Assembly: GCF_000411255.1 (NCBI RefSeq)
Contig: NZ_KE150412.1
Coordinates: forward strand, 2,841,968 to 2,905,967
DNA length: 64,000 nt
Direction of reading: 5' to 3'
Source: Paenibacillus sp. HGH0039
Lineage (GTDB): Bacteria; Bacillota; Bacilli; Paenibacillales; NBRC-103111
Position 1 is the first letter of the stretch. Each line of letters opens with the position of its first letter. The position numbers and the translations under genes were made by a program. Below, piece after piece: positions 1 through 8,679 of this stretch. The notes beneath the pieces are model-generated. The model did no database searches. It had not been told where the DNA came from and was given only the letters and a program-made list of their open reading frames with translations.

Positions 1-623
1 GCCGTCTCCAGCTCGACGGGATCGCTGTTATCCGGTACCGTCAGGACGCTCTGTCCGGCGCCGACCGTATCCAGTCCCGCGAAACGGTGACTGAAATCGT
101 TGATGGCCGCTTTCAACTCGGCGTTCGTGTAGGCCACATCGATGCTCGATGTCGTAAACAGACTGAGCCAGTGATCGGGCGCATCGTCCGGCGCGCACAC
201 CTCGTTATCGACCGTACGGATGTAGCCGGTTATCTCCAGCATGTTGCTGCCCTTCTTGAGCCATTCTTTCGGCACGGATACCGACAACCGCTGGCGCCCG
301 TTATCGGCGGCCACAGGGCGGAAGGAATGAAACGCGTGACCGTTTACGGATAAAGTGACACTGGATATCAGTTCTTTAGCCAGCTGCGTGGCCTGATAGT
401 CCAGATTGATTTTGACAGTCTCCACATTCCAGTAATCCATCAGTTCAAAATATTTCTGCTTGGAGCTTACGGCACCCGACAAGGATGCTTCGCTTTCGGT
501 GAACGCAGTCTGATAAGTGCGCGCTTCCCCATTCGCGGGAGCAGCCGCGGCGCCCTGGCCGAACTGGGCCGCGAATATCGATAAGAGGCAGATGAACAGC
601 AGCCATTTTTTCATAGTCATCAT
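1..623 (-). CDS. BcsB-like polysaccharide synthase partner (3' end cut off)
   Basis: Only the N-terminal ~207 residues lie in the window; the gene continues past base 1. The start is ATG at 623, one of two adjacent ATGs behind an AGGAG six to seven bases upstream. A signal peptide (MKKWLLFICLLSIFAAQFGQ region) is followed by beta-rich sequence of the type seen in BcsB / cellulose-synthase regulatory subunits: an N-terminal jelly-roll with 'SVTLSVNGHAF' and 'LEITGYIR' strands. It follows a BcsA-like GT2 gene by 46 bases in the same direction, the usual synthase/partner order. The inferred role is an extracytoplasmic partner that guides the nascent polysaccharide. Without the C-terminus the transmembrane anchor cannot be seen, so the family call rests on this half and the context. 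Confidence 0.7.
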   Translation of the reverse strand, partial: MMTMKKWLLFICLLSIFAAQFGQGAAAAPANGEARTYQTAFTESEASLSGAVSSKQKYFELMDYWNVETVKINLDYQATQLAKELISSVTLSVNGHAFHSFRPVAADNGRQRLSVSVPKEWLKKGSNMLEITGYIRTVDNEVCAPDDAPDHWLSLFTTSSIDVAYTNAELKAAINDFSHRFAGLDTVGAGQSVLTVPDNSDPVELET

Positions 624-669
624 GAAATTCTCCTGTACTCGATTTTTCGTTGAAATCTTCCTAAGCGCC

Positions 670-1923
670 TTAATAGCGTTCGGTTTTATACCATTTTACT
701 TCCCGGCCGAAAAGTTGATCCTTGAAATAGTTATAAAGGCCGTAAGCGGCGACCGCCATCCACATCTGGCAATAGGATACGTACATGAGCATGATGATCC
801 AGACATTGGAGAGGTTCATCTCACCTTTTTCGGTAGTTAACGTAACATAAGTGCCTACTACAAAGAGCGTGACCGCCAGCAGCCATAAAAACGTACTGAA
901 GCTTGCGATGGTCGTATGTACATAACCCAGCGCATTGAGCACAAGCAGAACGTCGGAGGTCACGAGCGCCGTCACCAGGAGGAAATAGATCGACAGCAGG
1001 TAGAGGATATCGAACCGGATCCTCTTCGCTTCGGGGTGAAAGAGCAGCTTGCAGTTCTTCACGATCACGTAAATGTTGCCCTTGGCCCAGCGGGTCCGCT
1101 GTTTGAACCACACCTTGACGGTCTGCGGCTCCTGTTCCCAAGTGACGGCCTTCGGCTGGAACTTGATCCGGTAGCCCATCATGTAGATCCGGAAGCTGAT
1201 CTCGGTATCCTCGGCGATCGCCTTCACATCCCAGCCCCCGATGCTCTCCACGATATGCCGCCGCATAATAAAGTTGGTGCCGGGTATGGTGCACAGCTTG
1301 AACAGCTTCCACCTGCCAGCTTGCGCCATCCACTGGAACGACAGCGTCTCGATGTTGATGAAGCGCGTAAGCAGATTCACGTCCCGGTTGCGGGTGCGGA
1401 ACTTGCCGATGACGGCCCCGAGGGAAGCGTCGTTCGTGATTTCCGCCACCAGGTACCGCAGCGCTTTTCTTTCCGGCGTGTTGTCGGCGTCGTAAATGGC
1501 GATCAGCTCGCCCTTGCTCTGCGCGAATCCCAGGTTGAGCGCGTTGGATTTCCCCTTGCCTCCCGTTACGGAATCGGTATTGATAATGATGAGATTGCGC
1601 CGGGGATTCCTCGCCTGGATGCCTGCCAGCAATTCCGCGCTGTTGTCCGAGGAATTGTCGTTGATCACGATAATTTCATACCGGTCGTGGGGGTAATCGA
1701 ACGCCAGCAGCGCTTCCACCGTCTGGCTGATCACTTTGCCCTCGTTGTGAGCGGGGACCATGATCGTGACGAAAGGCTCTTCTCCCGCCGGAATGTCCGG
1801 CATAGGCTCTCTCTCGGTTTGCACGTAATAGAAGTAGCCCGCGATAATGAGCAGAACGTTAACAAGAAGAAGGGACCAGATGCACAAGACCGCTATCACC
1901 ATCAGGTAGTCTGAGATAGTCAT
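670..1923 (-). CDS. Membrane glycosyltransferase family 2, BcsA-like processive synthase
   Basis: 417 residues. There is one N-terminal membrane segment (about residues 5-32), a GT2 catalytic domain (about 45-280) and a C-terminal membrane bundle (about 300-400). The processive-synthase motifs are visible: the first Asp in 'INDNSS', the DxD-like 'YDADNT', the catalytic base in 'AEDTEIS', and QRTRW, the Q(Q/R)xRW acceptor motif. No PilZ domain follows, so c-di-GMP control as in BcsA is not encoded in this chain. The start has an AAGGAG six bases upstream. It lies 10 bases after the DUF2334 gene and 46 before the BcsB-like gene, so it is probably the polymerase of this operon. The sugar polymerised cannot be read from the sequence; cellulose, poly-GlcNAc-like or a ManNAc polymer are all possible. 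Confidence 0.85.
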   Translation of the reverse strand: MTISDYLMVIAVLCIWSLLLVNVLLIIAGYFYYVQTEREPMPDIPAGEEPFVTIMVPAHNEGKVISQTVEALLAFDYPHDRYEIIVINDNSSDNSAELLAGIQARNPRRNLIIINTDSVTGGKGKSNALNLGFAQSKGELIAIYDADNTPERKALRYLVAEITNDASLGAVIGKFRTRNRDVNLLTRFINIETLSFQWMAQAGRWKLFKLCTIPGTNFIMRRHIVESIGGWDVKAIAEDTEISFRIYMMGYRIKFQPKAVTWEQEPQTVKVWFKQRTRWAKGNIYVIVKNCKLLFHPEAKRIRFDILYLLSIYFLLVTALVTSDVLLVLNALGYVHTTIASFSTFLWLLAVTLFVVGTYVTLTTEKGEMNLSNVWIIMLMYVSYCQMWMAVAAYGLYNYFKDQLFGREVKWYKTERY

Positions 1924-1933
1924 GGAGAGCTCC

Positions 1934-3484
1934 TTATTTCAAATATTTTTTGCGGTACAGACGATATCCGACCACGATCAAACCTCCGAAGACAACCAGG
2001 GACACCATAATAATGATGATAAAAATGCGGTTCTGAACGCTGAATGCCCCTGCCAGGCTCTGCTGCTGTTTCTTCTCGTATTCATAATCGGCGCTGATTT
2101 TTTGGGGTGTGTATTCCGTATTGACCGGATTGCCGTTGATCGTAACGGTCCCGCGGGACGAAGCGACTACGGTATCTCCCGCCTTCACCTCATGGCTTCC
2201 GGATTTATAATCCGCGAACGGGATCCCGGAGGACCCCAGCGTTCCGACAGCCTCTTCCATCTCTTCTTTGCTCCCGAAAAAGTCGTAAACGACGGCGGTA
2301 TCCATCGGGAAGGCAGGTACCGACCGGTCCGCGGCGCCAAACTGCCGGAGAAAGCTCATCGGCATACTGTACGGAGCGGACGCGAAAGGTTTCGACGTAT
2401 CGGACGGATCGATGTACAGCGTCTTTACGTCCGGGAAAAGAACCGCGGAATCGAAGAAGCCGAGACCCGACTTCGCGTACTCCTTGTCGTACGCCCAGTA
2501 CATCTCCGTGCCGACGCCGAGCGGAGCCACCCCGTCCTTCGCCAGAACGGAGATAAACCCGTTCATCTTCTCCCGCAGGGTACCGCCCTCCCGGCTCACT
2601 CCGTCCAGGACGACCGGAGCGTTGATCAGAATGCTTCCGTTGCGGGTCTGCACGTATTTCAGCGCTTCCGCATACCGCTGCATAGCCGGGAAGTCGGTGT
2701 TGCCGAATACGGGCCGGATGCTGATCGTAAAGGGAATTCCCGCTCCGTACAGCCTGTCCGCCGTCTCCTCCAGCAGATCCAGATCGGAGAAGGGATATAT
2801 TTCTTTGAGGACCACATAGGCATGGCCGTCCTCCTCTATACCTAGCCACTTCTTCAACACGGAGGCCATGGCAAGCTCGCTCAAATTCCCTTTCTGAAAA
2901 TAAGGGACATACGCCGTTCCGCCCGCCTCGGCGCTAAAGGGCGCCTTGCGCCCGCTTCCGCTGAGCGTAATCGTGCCATACGCGCTTCCGCCCGTCTGCG
3001 TCAGCACCTCGATATCGCGGACCGGGATGTTCGCCTGCGTCCGCTTGTCCGCGGCGATCTCGGCGGTGTCGCGGCTGATTTTTTCCGTTGCGGCGGAGAG
3101 CTTGTCGCGCGTTTGGGCCGGCAGTTGATACCCCACATGAAGGTAAGCTCCCGGATATGCGGACAAATCGTCGAGATACGCCTGGTTGCTTATCCGGAGA
3201 TCCCCGTCGTTGACGACGGTAATGACATTGGCGTAAGCCTGCATCGTCCCCTGCTTGTACCGGTCGATACTCGACAAGGTAACCTGCGTACGGTAGGAGG
3301 CCAGCAGCTGCTGGAGTACCGTCACATTACCCTCGCGCGGCGTCCCTTTGGCCAGGCTGTCGTAGAGCAGCAGCACCTTGACGGGCTGGGACCCGGCAGC
3401 GGACGCGTGAGGCCACGGAATCAGCAGCAGAACGAGCAGGAGCAGAAGCGGCAGGCTGATTTTATAGGCTTGGATGCTGCGCAA
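1934..3484 (-). CDS. DUF2334 (polysaccharide-deacetylase-fold) membrane-anchored protein
   Basis: About 516 residues. I prefer the TTG at 3484 over the ATG at 3532: AAGGTGG lies eight bases before the TTG, and this start places a clean signal/anchor (LRSIQAYKISLPLLLLLV) at the N-terminus; the overlap with the upstream gene falls from 71 to 23 bases. The mid region 'YVVLKEIYPFSDLDLL...GIPFTISIRPVF' is characteristic of DUF2334, distant relatives of NodB-type deacetylases. A C-terminal hydrophobic segment (IFIIIIMVSLVVFGGLIVVGY) ending in lysines suggests a second membrane anchor, leaving the body outside the cell. In an exopolysaccharide operon it could modify the polymer, but classical NodB metal ligands are not obvious, so activity is uncertain. 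Confidence 0.75.
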   Translation of the reverse strand: MRSIQAYKISLPLLLLLVLLLIPWPHASAAGSQPVKVLLLYDSLAKGTPREGNVTVLQQLLASYRTQVTLSSIDRYKQGTMQAYANVITVVNDGDLRISNQAYLDDLSAYPGAYLHVGYQLPAQTRDKLSAATEKISRDTAEIAADKRTQANIPVRDIEVLTQTGGSAYGTITLSGSGRKAPFSAEAGGTAYVPYFQKGNLSELAMASVLKKWLGIEEDGHAYVVLKEIYPFSDLDLLEETADRLYGAGIPFTISIRPVFGNTDFPAMQRYAEALKYVQTRNGSILINAPVVLDGVSREGGTLREKMNGFISVLAKDGVAPLGVGTEMYWAYDKEYAKSGLGFFDSAVLFPDVKTLYIDPSDTSKPFASAPYSMPMSFLRQFGAADRSVPAFPMDTAVVYDFFGSKEEMEEAVGTLGSSGIPFADYKSGSHEVKAGDTVVASSRGTVTINGNPVNTEYTPQKISADYEYEKKQQQSLAGAFSVQNRIFIIIIMVSLVVFGGLIVVGYRLYRKKYLK

Positions 3485-5024
3485 GCGCGTTCCCACCTTT
3501 CCCGGTTCCGGTGCGGATCTTATCCGCTTCATCCGCCGCGTACTCGTGATTACGCATCAGGCGGCGGCTTAAAATATCCGATACCGCCATAAAGGTGACG
3601 AGATCGAACGCGACCGTGAACAGAAATTCGTGCTTCGCGAGATCCGCGTCCCCCGCCCCGATGATCGAGACGAGAATCCCCGCCAAGCCGATAAAAATCA
3701 TCGTGACGATCAGAATCAGGCGCTGGGCGAGACGGGGATCGCGGGCGCGGAAAGCGGCGAGAAACGAAGGCATGTACAGACCCACGAGCACGACAATCCA
3801 GATCACGATGAATCCGTAAGTCTTCGGCGACAATCCTTTCTTCATCACACTGTAGCCGGAGAAGAAACCCGCATGCGTCCCGAACGGTTTTCCGGCGGAG
3901 GCTTCATAGTTCCCCATCGCGTTAGGCCGGATCGTAAAAGCGTCCTTGGCCGCGACATTCAGCATGGAACTCAGCTTGTCCGGGTGAGTGACATAGTACG
4001 TCAGGATGGAAGCGAATCCGTAGCGGCTGTAAAAATCTTTTTCCAGCATGGGTGAATTCACGTCCACGGTAGCGTAAGGTTCGTAAAAAATGCTGCCTTT
4101 CAGGATCGCGTACTGCTTGTCGATCTCAAACGATTTCAGCGTGTCCTCGGGATTCGCGGACTGCATCAGAACCCCGCGAGTCATGGCGTGATACTGGTTG
4201 ATGTTCACGAATTCCTTGGAAATCATGGCGTAAGTCGCCACCCCCGATACGAATAGCAGCACCAGCGAGCCCGCCGTAAGCAGCCGGAAGAGCTTCTCTT
4301 TGCGGACCCACAGGAGAACCACGGCCATGCAGGCGACGATAATGCCGACCGGGGCGTTCTGCTGCTTGGACGTCGTCAGGATAAGCGTGCTTATTACGAA
4401 CAGAGCCAGCAGCGCATAATCGTTGTATCTTTTGCGGTACAAAAGCAGCCAGGACGCGAAGACGAACAGCATCATGACGTACACGATGCTTTCCCCGAAG
4501 AAGGAACTGAAGTAGGCGGTGTACCCCGTGTCTCCGAACATAAAAATGGCCAGGAGCGCGATGAGATAGCCGTGTTTCCTGGCTATTTTCCAGGTCAGAG
4601 CTTCCACCAGCAAATACACGGCAGCCGTCAGCAGCAGCGTAAAGAGCAGCGCCTGAAAGCGGATGTCGAATACAACCGAGCTGAACAGAAGCTGGTTTAG
4701 CAGGAGCGCCGCTTTGATGAAGAGCGATTGGGATGACACTATGGTCGTGCCGTTTTCGTTAAAGTACTGGTAAATGCCGTACTGCTTGACGAAATAGCCG
4801 AAGCGCTGGCTGTCGTAATCCGGCAGATTGAAATAAAGGCCCTCACTGTAGATGCTGCGGAAAAAGTCCCCGTTATCGGCTACTCCGATATAAGGAGGAA
4901 CAAACAAGGCGAAGCCGGTGATCAGCAGAACACCCAAAGCGGCCAGCAGAGCCGGGGAAATATAACGTCCCGCCAGCATAAAACCTAGACGGAGCCGCTC
5001 TTTGATGGATTTTTCCGTCGTCAT
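3462..5024 (-). CDS. Polytopic GT-C-like membrane protein (possible sugar transferase, WsfD-like)
   Basis: About 520 residues with ten or more hydrophobic segments. The ATG at 5024 is preferred: AAGGTGA lies eight bases before it, whereas the upstream GTG at 5033 abuts the purine-rich tract. After the first membrane helix comes 'PPYIGVADNGDFFRSIYSEG', an acidic DNGD loop of the kind that supplies the catalytic Asp in GT-C-fold transferases using lipid-linked sugars; from memory this resembles the glycan transferase WsfD of Geobacillus, which I cannot verify. It follows the GH8 gene by 24 bases and overlaps the DUF2334 gene by 23, so it is translationally coupled. A role in decorating the exopolysaccharide with a side sugar is inference from context. 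Confidence 0.55.
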   Translation of the reverse strand: MTTEKSIKERLRLGFMLAGRYISPALLAALGVLLITGFALFVPPYIGVADNGDFFRSIYSEGLYFNLPDYDSQRFGYFVKQYGIYQYFNENGTTIVSSQSLFIKAALLLNQLLFSSVVFDIRFQALLFTLLLTAAVYLLVEALTWKIARKHGYLIALLAIFMFGDTGYTAYFSSFFGESIVYVMMLFVFASWLLLYRKRYNDYALLALFVISTLILTTSKQQNAPVGIIVACMAVVLLWVRKEKLFRLLTAGSLVLLFVSGVATYAMISKEFVNINQYHAMTRGVLMQSANPEDTLKSFEIDKQYAILKGSIFYEPYATVDVNSPMLEKDFYSRYGFASILTYYVTHPDKLSSMLNVAAKDAFTIRPNAMGNYEASAGKPFGTHAGFFSGYSVMKKGLSPKTYGFIVIWIVVLVGLYMPSFLAAFRARDPRLAQRLILIVTMIFIGLAGILVSIIGAGDADLAKHEFLFTVAFDLVTFMAVSDILSRRLMRNHEYAADEADKIRTGTGKGGNALAQHPSL

Positions 5025-5048
5025 CCGGATCACCTTCCTTTGTGTAAG

Positions 5049-6179
5049 TTAGTAGGTATAAGCCAACAGGGCCATGAGATTATCGAAGGAATACGCCTGG
5101 CCGGATGCGGCATCGCCGAAGCCTCCGTTAAGCGGGCTGCCTTCGTCTTTCACCTGATAGGCGTTCATTCTCTGAATGCTGTCCTGATAGAGCGATGCAT
5201 CGCCGATCTCCGAGCCGATCATCGCCGTAATCGCGTAGATTGCCGTAGATTGCACCTGAGTGGCGGGTGTGCCTTCTTTCGTATAGCGGCCGTACAAGGT
5301 CCCCGCTTTGACATGTTCCTTGATGTAACGGATGCTGGCCGGAGCCGGTTCACCCGCTTCCGCCAAATGCAGCACCGTGAGCAGGGATTCCACCATATTG
5401 ATCCCCTCTGAGGTGTAGGCGTTCTTCTCGTAATCGAACCGTGTCTCGTAAAAAGGGAACGCGTCCGACAAATATCCCTTTGCGATAAGGCTTTTCATAT
5501 TATCCAAAAGCGCTTGCTTGGAAGCATCGGGCACAGGCAGCATGCCGAGCGTCCGCAGGTCGATATAACAAAGCGTCACGAACTTGTTCGTGATCCCGTA
5601 CGTTTCATCGTAAAAGTCGTAAAGCCTGCCGTCCTTCACGTTCGTTTCGTAGAACCGCTTGCCGTATTTTTCCGCTTCCTTGGCGTAAGCCGGTTCGTCG
5701 AAGGCTTTGGCCGCCTCGGCCAGAGCCCGGATCACCCGCAGATCGTCCACCGCCGCGTTGAGCGGGTATTTCTTCTGCTGTTTGGGGCTGTACCGGTAGC
5801 TAAAGCCCTGCTTCAGGTCAAACGTCTGTCTGGCAAGCGCCCAGTGCTGAGCGAATTCTTCTTTTCGCTTGGATCGTGCGTCTTCCCTCATTTGAAGCGA
5901 GGCGGATTCGCTGAGCACTTCGTGGCCCGTAGCCGTCTCCTTGGCTTCATCCGTTTCTTTGAGGTTCGTAAACACGCCGAATGGACCCGTCATGCGGGTC
6001 TTTATAAAAGCATACAACGCCTGCCGTTCATTCTGCACGTTGATGATTTTTCCATTCTGCCCGGCCGGTTCCCCGGAAGGGGCCGGCATCGGAGAAGCGT
6101 CTTCTGTTTTCCGGTTGACCGTCAGGAACAGAATCAGACACAGAACGACACCGAGCATGATCACGGTTCCTTTCTTCAA
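5049..6179 (-). CDS. GH8-like glycoside hydrolase of the exopolysaccharide operon
   Basis: 376 residues, first gene of the operon. The start is TTG at 6179 with AAAGGAAGTGA upstream. An N-terminal membrane anchor (VIMLGVVLCLILFLTV) holds the enzyme outside the membrane. 'GPFGVFTNL' and 'GHEVLSESASLQM' match the GH8 pattern in which the Glu of the (S)E(S/G) loop is the general acid; 'YDETYGITNKFVTLCYIDLRTL' and 'YETRFDYEKNAYTSEGINMVESLLTVL' fit the alpha/alpha six-barrel. BcsZ of cellulose operons and PssZ of the Listeria Pss locus are GH8 enzymes associated with synthases, so trimming or release of the nascent chain is the likely job. The sequence is divergent, so the substrate is unknown. 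Confidence 0.7.
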   Translation of the reverse strand: MKKGTVIMLGVVLCLILFLTVNRKTEDASPMPAPSGEPAGQNGKIINVQNERQALYAFIKTRMTGPFGVFTNLKETDEAKETATGHEVLSESASLQMREDARSKRKEEFAQHWALARQTFDLKQGFSYRYSPKQQKKYPLNAAVDDLRVIRALAEAAKAFDEPAYAKEAEKYGKRFYETNVKDGRLYDFYDETYGITNKFVTLCYIDLRTLGMLPVPDASKQALLDNMKSLIAKGYLSDAFPFYETRFDYEKNAYTSEGINMVESLLTVLHLAEAGEPAPASIRYIKEHVKAGTLYGRYTKEGTPATQVQSTAIYAITAMIGSEIGDASLYQDSIQRMNAYQVKDEGSPLNGGFGDAASGQAYSFDNLMALLAYTY

Positions 6180-6367
6180 GCCGTCACTTCCTTTATTCCG
6201 AATCTCATTAAATCACCGTTATCTATGTTTAAGCTTAAAATCCGCTTTCCCTGCCAAAATATTCTACTTTCTTAATACTGCCACAAAGTCACAAATCAAA
6301 GCAATGCCCGTTCCATTAAATTTGACATAAGGCGACATTAAGAAAAGCCGCAAACACGGTCTCCCGC

Positions 6368-6407
6368 AAAAAAAAGAAGACCCCTCTCCTGACGAGAACG
6401 GGTCTTC
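6368..6407 (-). terminator. Rho-independent terminator after the GH20 gene
   Basis: Inverted repeat GAAGACCC (6376-6383) with GGGTCTTC (6400-6407), followed on the minus strand by eight T (6368-6375). It lies about 45 bases past the GH20 stop codon and separates that gene from the exopolysaccharide operon. Confidence 0.9.
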
Positions 6408-6450
6408 CGTTACTTCCTTACATCTTGGCCATTCCAGATTCCGACTTGGC

Positions 6451-8361
6451 TTAGAACGGATTCATGACGTGGAAAAAGACGTTTGGCGACGCCATCCGGT
6501 AGTAGAAGCTGCACCAGCCGACGCCTTTGTTCGTGAACCGGTTCGACGTGCTGTACAGCAGGCGCTCCTGCTCCAGCTCCTCGATCCGACCGATCCGGCC
6601 TTCCGCGTAGTCCAGCAACCGCACGGACGCCGTATCCAGACGGCTCAGCACCCCGCCGTACCGGATGTCGATGATTTCCCATCCGAACGGCTTGAACATG
6701 CTCAGCCACTGGCTCCTGTGGGCCGCCCGCAAGGCGCGTACCGCTTCCGCAATCTCCGGAAGCACGTCTTCCGCGATACGCTTCAGCGTGCTTTTATCGC
6801 CCGCATCATAAGCGCTCTTCAGCTCGATGCCAATTTCGCTCTTGCGCTTCAGCACGCCGGCCAGCTTCTCCGGCACGTCGAAGATGTAGTCGAGCGCCGC
6901 GGCCGGGTCGCGCCTGCTGCGGATGTCCTGCTCCACCTTCGCGTAGTGGGCGGACATCTCCAGCCCTTCGATCTGCTTGTCGAACAAGCCGAGCAGCACG
7001 TCCTGGTACAGCAGGAACTTCGACGGGTTACTCTGTTTGCGGTTGTCCGGCTCCGAACCCGGCGTTTCGTCCAGGTACTTCATCTGGAGATAGGCGTCCG
7101 CCTCAAGGCCGGTGCAGAATTTCACACGCTCGGCGAGCACGGCCCAGTCCGGGGAGCCCTCCGTATACGCGTGCTCCGCGTAAAACTGCAGGCCGAGCAG
7201 CGCGATGTACGGGTTGCTCTCCATCCCGTCGTCGCCCCACATGGTCGCGTAGGCTTCGCGGATGCCGTGCTTCTTGTTCACGCGCAGCGCGGCATCGGTC
7301 GCCTTCAGCGACAAGCCGTAGTTCACGCCGAACGTATTGAACACCCAAACGCCGCCTGCGTATACGAGATTGCAGCCGAGCGGAGCGTGCTGGGCAATCT
7401 GGCTTTCGTAGTCTGCTTCTTCGGTATGCACGTAATCCCAATACACCAGGTCGACGTCTTTGGGAATACGGGCGGCCATCTCAGCCGGAATTTGCGTGTC
7501 TTTGTTGTAATGCTCGCTGCCCGTGCCGGAAGCCAGCTTGAGGAACATATCGCTCCACATCATCGCTTTCAGCCCGCGGCGGCGCGTTATTTCCAGCACC
7601 TTATCCAGGTGCGTGACCATAATGTCAAAACGGCTCGCAAATCCGTTCTTGTCCAAATATTTGCCGCGGCCCAGCTCTTCCGCTTCGTCCATGCCGATGT
7701 GGATTTTACGGCTGCGGAACGGTGCGCTGGCCGCTTCGATCATCTTCTCGACAAGCTCGTCCGTTTTGTCGTAGCCGACAAGCAGGGCGCCCTTCGTGTC
7801 TTTATATTCCTTGACGGGCTCCCACTTCAGGAACTCTTCCAGGTGGGCAAGCGTCTGGATGCTAGGGAACGCTTCGATACCGAATTGATCCGCGTAATCG
7901 TCGATCTCTTTCAGCTCCGCTTGCGTGTAGCGACCGCGCATATATCCGAAATAAGGCTGTCCTTCGATCTCATACGTATCCTCAAGATACAGCATGACCG
8001 TATTCATGCCCATCAGCGCCATTTTGCGAATCATGAATTTAAAGCTTTCGAGCGTCAGTACTCCGTTGCGGGACAAGTCGAACATAGGCCCGACAACGTC
8101 CAGATGCTGCTTCTCCCGGATGCTGAACGACTCTCCGCCGCTTCCGTGCTGTACAAGAAGACCGAGCGCGCGGTAAAACTGATGCTTTTGTCCGTAACGG
8201 ATGTAAGCCGATCCCGGCTCCAGGCCCACTTCCAAATCGCCGGAAGACGGCCCGACGGCAACTTTCAACCCGTCTTCCGCTTCCGTGACGGAAAGCTCCT
8301 GCAGCAATACCTGAAGACCCGGCTGGAGACCTGTCAAATCTCCTTCGAAACGCAATTTCAT
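6451..8361 (-). CDS. GH20 beta-N-acetylhexosaminidase
   Basis: 636 residues from the ATG at 8361, chosen because GGGGAGG lies nine bases upstream; the in-frame ATG at 8427 adds 22 residues without a comparable site. There is no signal peptide, so the enzyme is probably cytoplasmic. It has an N-terminal GH20b-like alpha/beta domain (about 1-90), then a TIM barrel with 'KIHIGMDEAEELG': the Asp225-Glu226 pair is the GH20 catalytic couple (Glu protonates, Asp assists the substrate N-acetyl group). The C-terminal ~200 residues are helical. It probably releases terminal GlcNAc or GalNAc from imported oligosaccharides. It is monocistronic, with a cre-like site upstream, which would fit carbon control. 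Confidence 0.88.
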   Translation of the reverse strand: MKLRFEGDLTGLQPGLQVLLQELSVTEAEDGLKVAVGPSSGDLEVGLEPGSAYIRYGQKHQFYRALGLLVQHGSGGESFSIREKQHLDVVGPMFDLSRNGVLTLESFKFMIRKMALMGMNTVMLYLEDTYEIEGQPYFGYMRGRYTQAELKEIDDYADQFGIEAFPSIQTLAHLEEFLKWEPVKEYKDTKGALLVGYDKTDELVEKMIEAASAPFRSRKIHIGMDEAEELGRGKYLDKNGFASRFDIMVTHLDKVLEITRRRGLKAMMWSDMFLKLASGTGSEHYNKDTQIPAEMAARIPKDVDLVYWDYVHTEEADYESQIAQHAPLGCNLVYAGGVWVFNTFGVNYGLSLKATDAALRVNKKHGIREAYATMWGDDGMESNPYIALLGLQFYAEHAYTEGSPDWAVLAERVKFCTGLEADAYLQMKYLDETPGSEPDNRKQSNPSKFLLYQDVLLGLFDKQIEGLEMSAHYAKVEQDIRSRRDPAAALDYIFDVPEKLAGVLKRKSEIGIELKSAYDAGDKSTLKRIAEDVLPEIAEAVRALRAAHRSQWLSMFKPFGWEIIDIRYGGVLSRLDTASVRLLDYAEGRIGRIEELEQERLLYSTSNRFTNKGVGWCSFYYRMASPNVFFHVMNPF

Positions 8362-8595
8362 TAGCGGTTTCCTCCCCAATTGTTTTCCTGTTCCCGGCTT
8401 GGCCGGTTTCTCTTTTTGTATGGGCATAAAGACCGAATCTTCCGATGACTGAAAGCTCTTTACACCGTTTCATCGAGTCAGCAGCTTCATGAACTCCGGG
8501 AAAAGCGTGGAACCGTTTTTTTACCCAGATACTACGTTCTACAAGCCGCCGCATTGTCCTTCTCCAGCCGTATTCAAATAATTGATTAGGTTAAA

Positions 8596-8609
8596 AGAAA
8601 ATGTTTTCA
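8596..8609 (-). promoter_or_regulatory. Imperfect cre-like site upstream of the GH20 gene
   Basis: On the minus strand the bases TGAAAACATTTTCT match the CcpA consensus TGWAARCGYTWNCW at 13 of 14 positions, but the mismatch is in the central CG, which matters most for binding. It lies about 235 bases before the GH20 start, just past the hairpin that ends the preceding gene. Low-confidence operator. Confidence 0.3.
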
Positions 8610-8616
8610 AGGCGGC

Positions 8617-8645
8617 ACAAAAACATCCCGGCTCGGGAGTGCCGG
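8617..8645 (-). terminator. Weak terminator after the anti-sigma gene
   Basis: CCGGC (8628-8632) pairs with GCCGG (8641-8645); on the minus strand the stem is followed by GATGTTTTTG. The stem is short, so efficiency is uncertain. Confidence 0.4.
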
Positions 8646-8679
8646 AATATTTCGGCCTGCAGCTTGCTAGTATCGGCAT

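Noticed and set aside
916-1914. 332-codon plus-strand frame opposite the GT2 synthase
   Set aside because: No homology or ribosome binding site; complementary to a well-supported gene.
6469-8364. 631-codon plus-strand frame opposite the GH20 gene
   Set aside because: Arg/His/Gln-rich translation with no domain motifs, antisense to a gene with clear GH20 residues; a codon-bias shadow.
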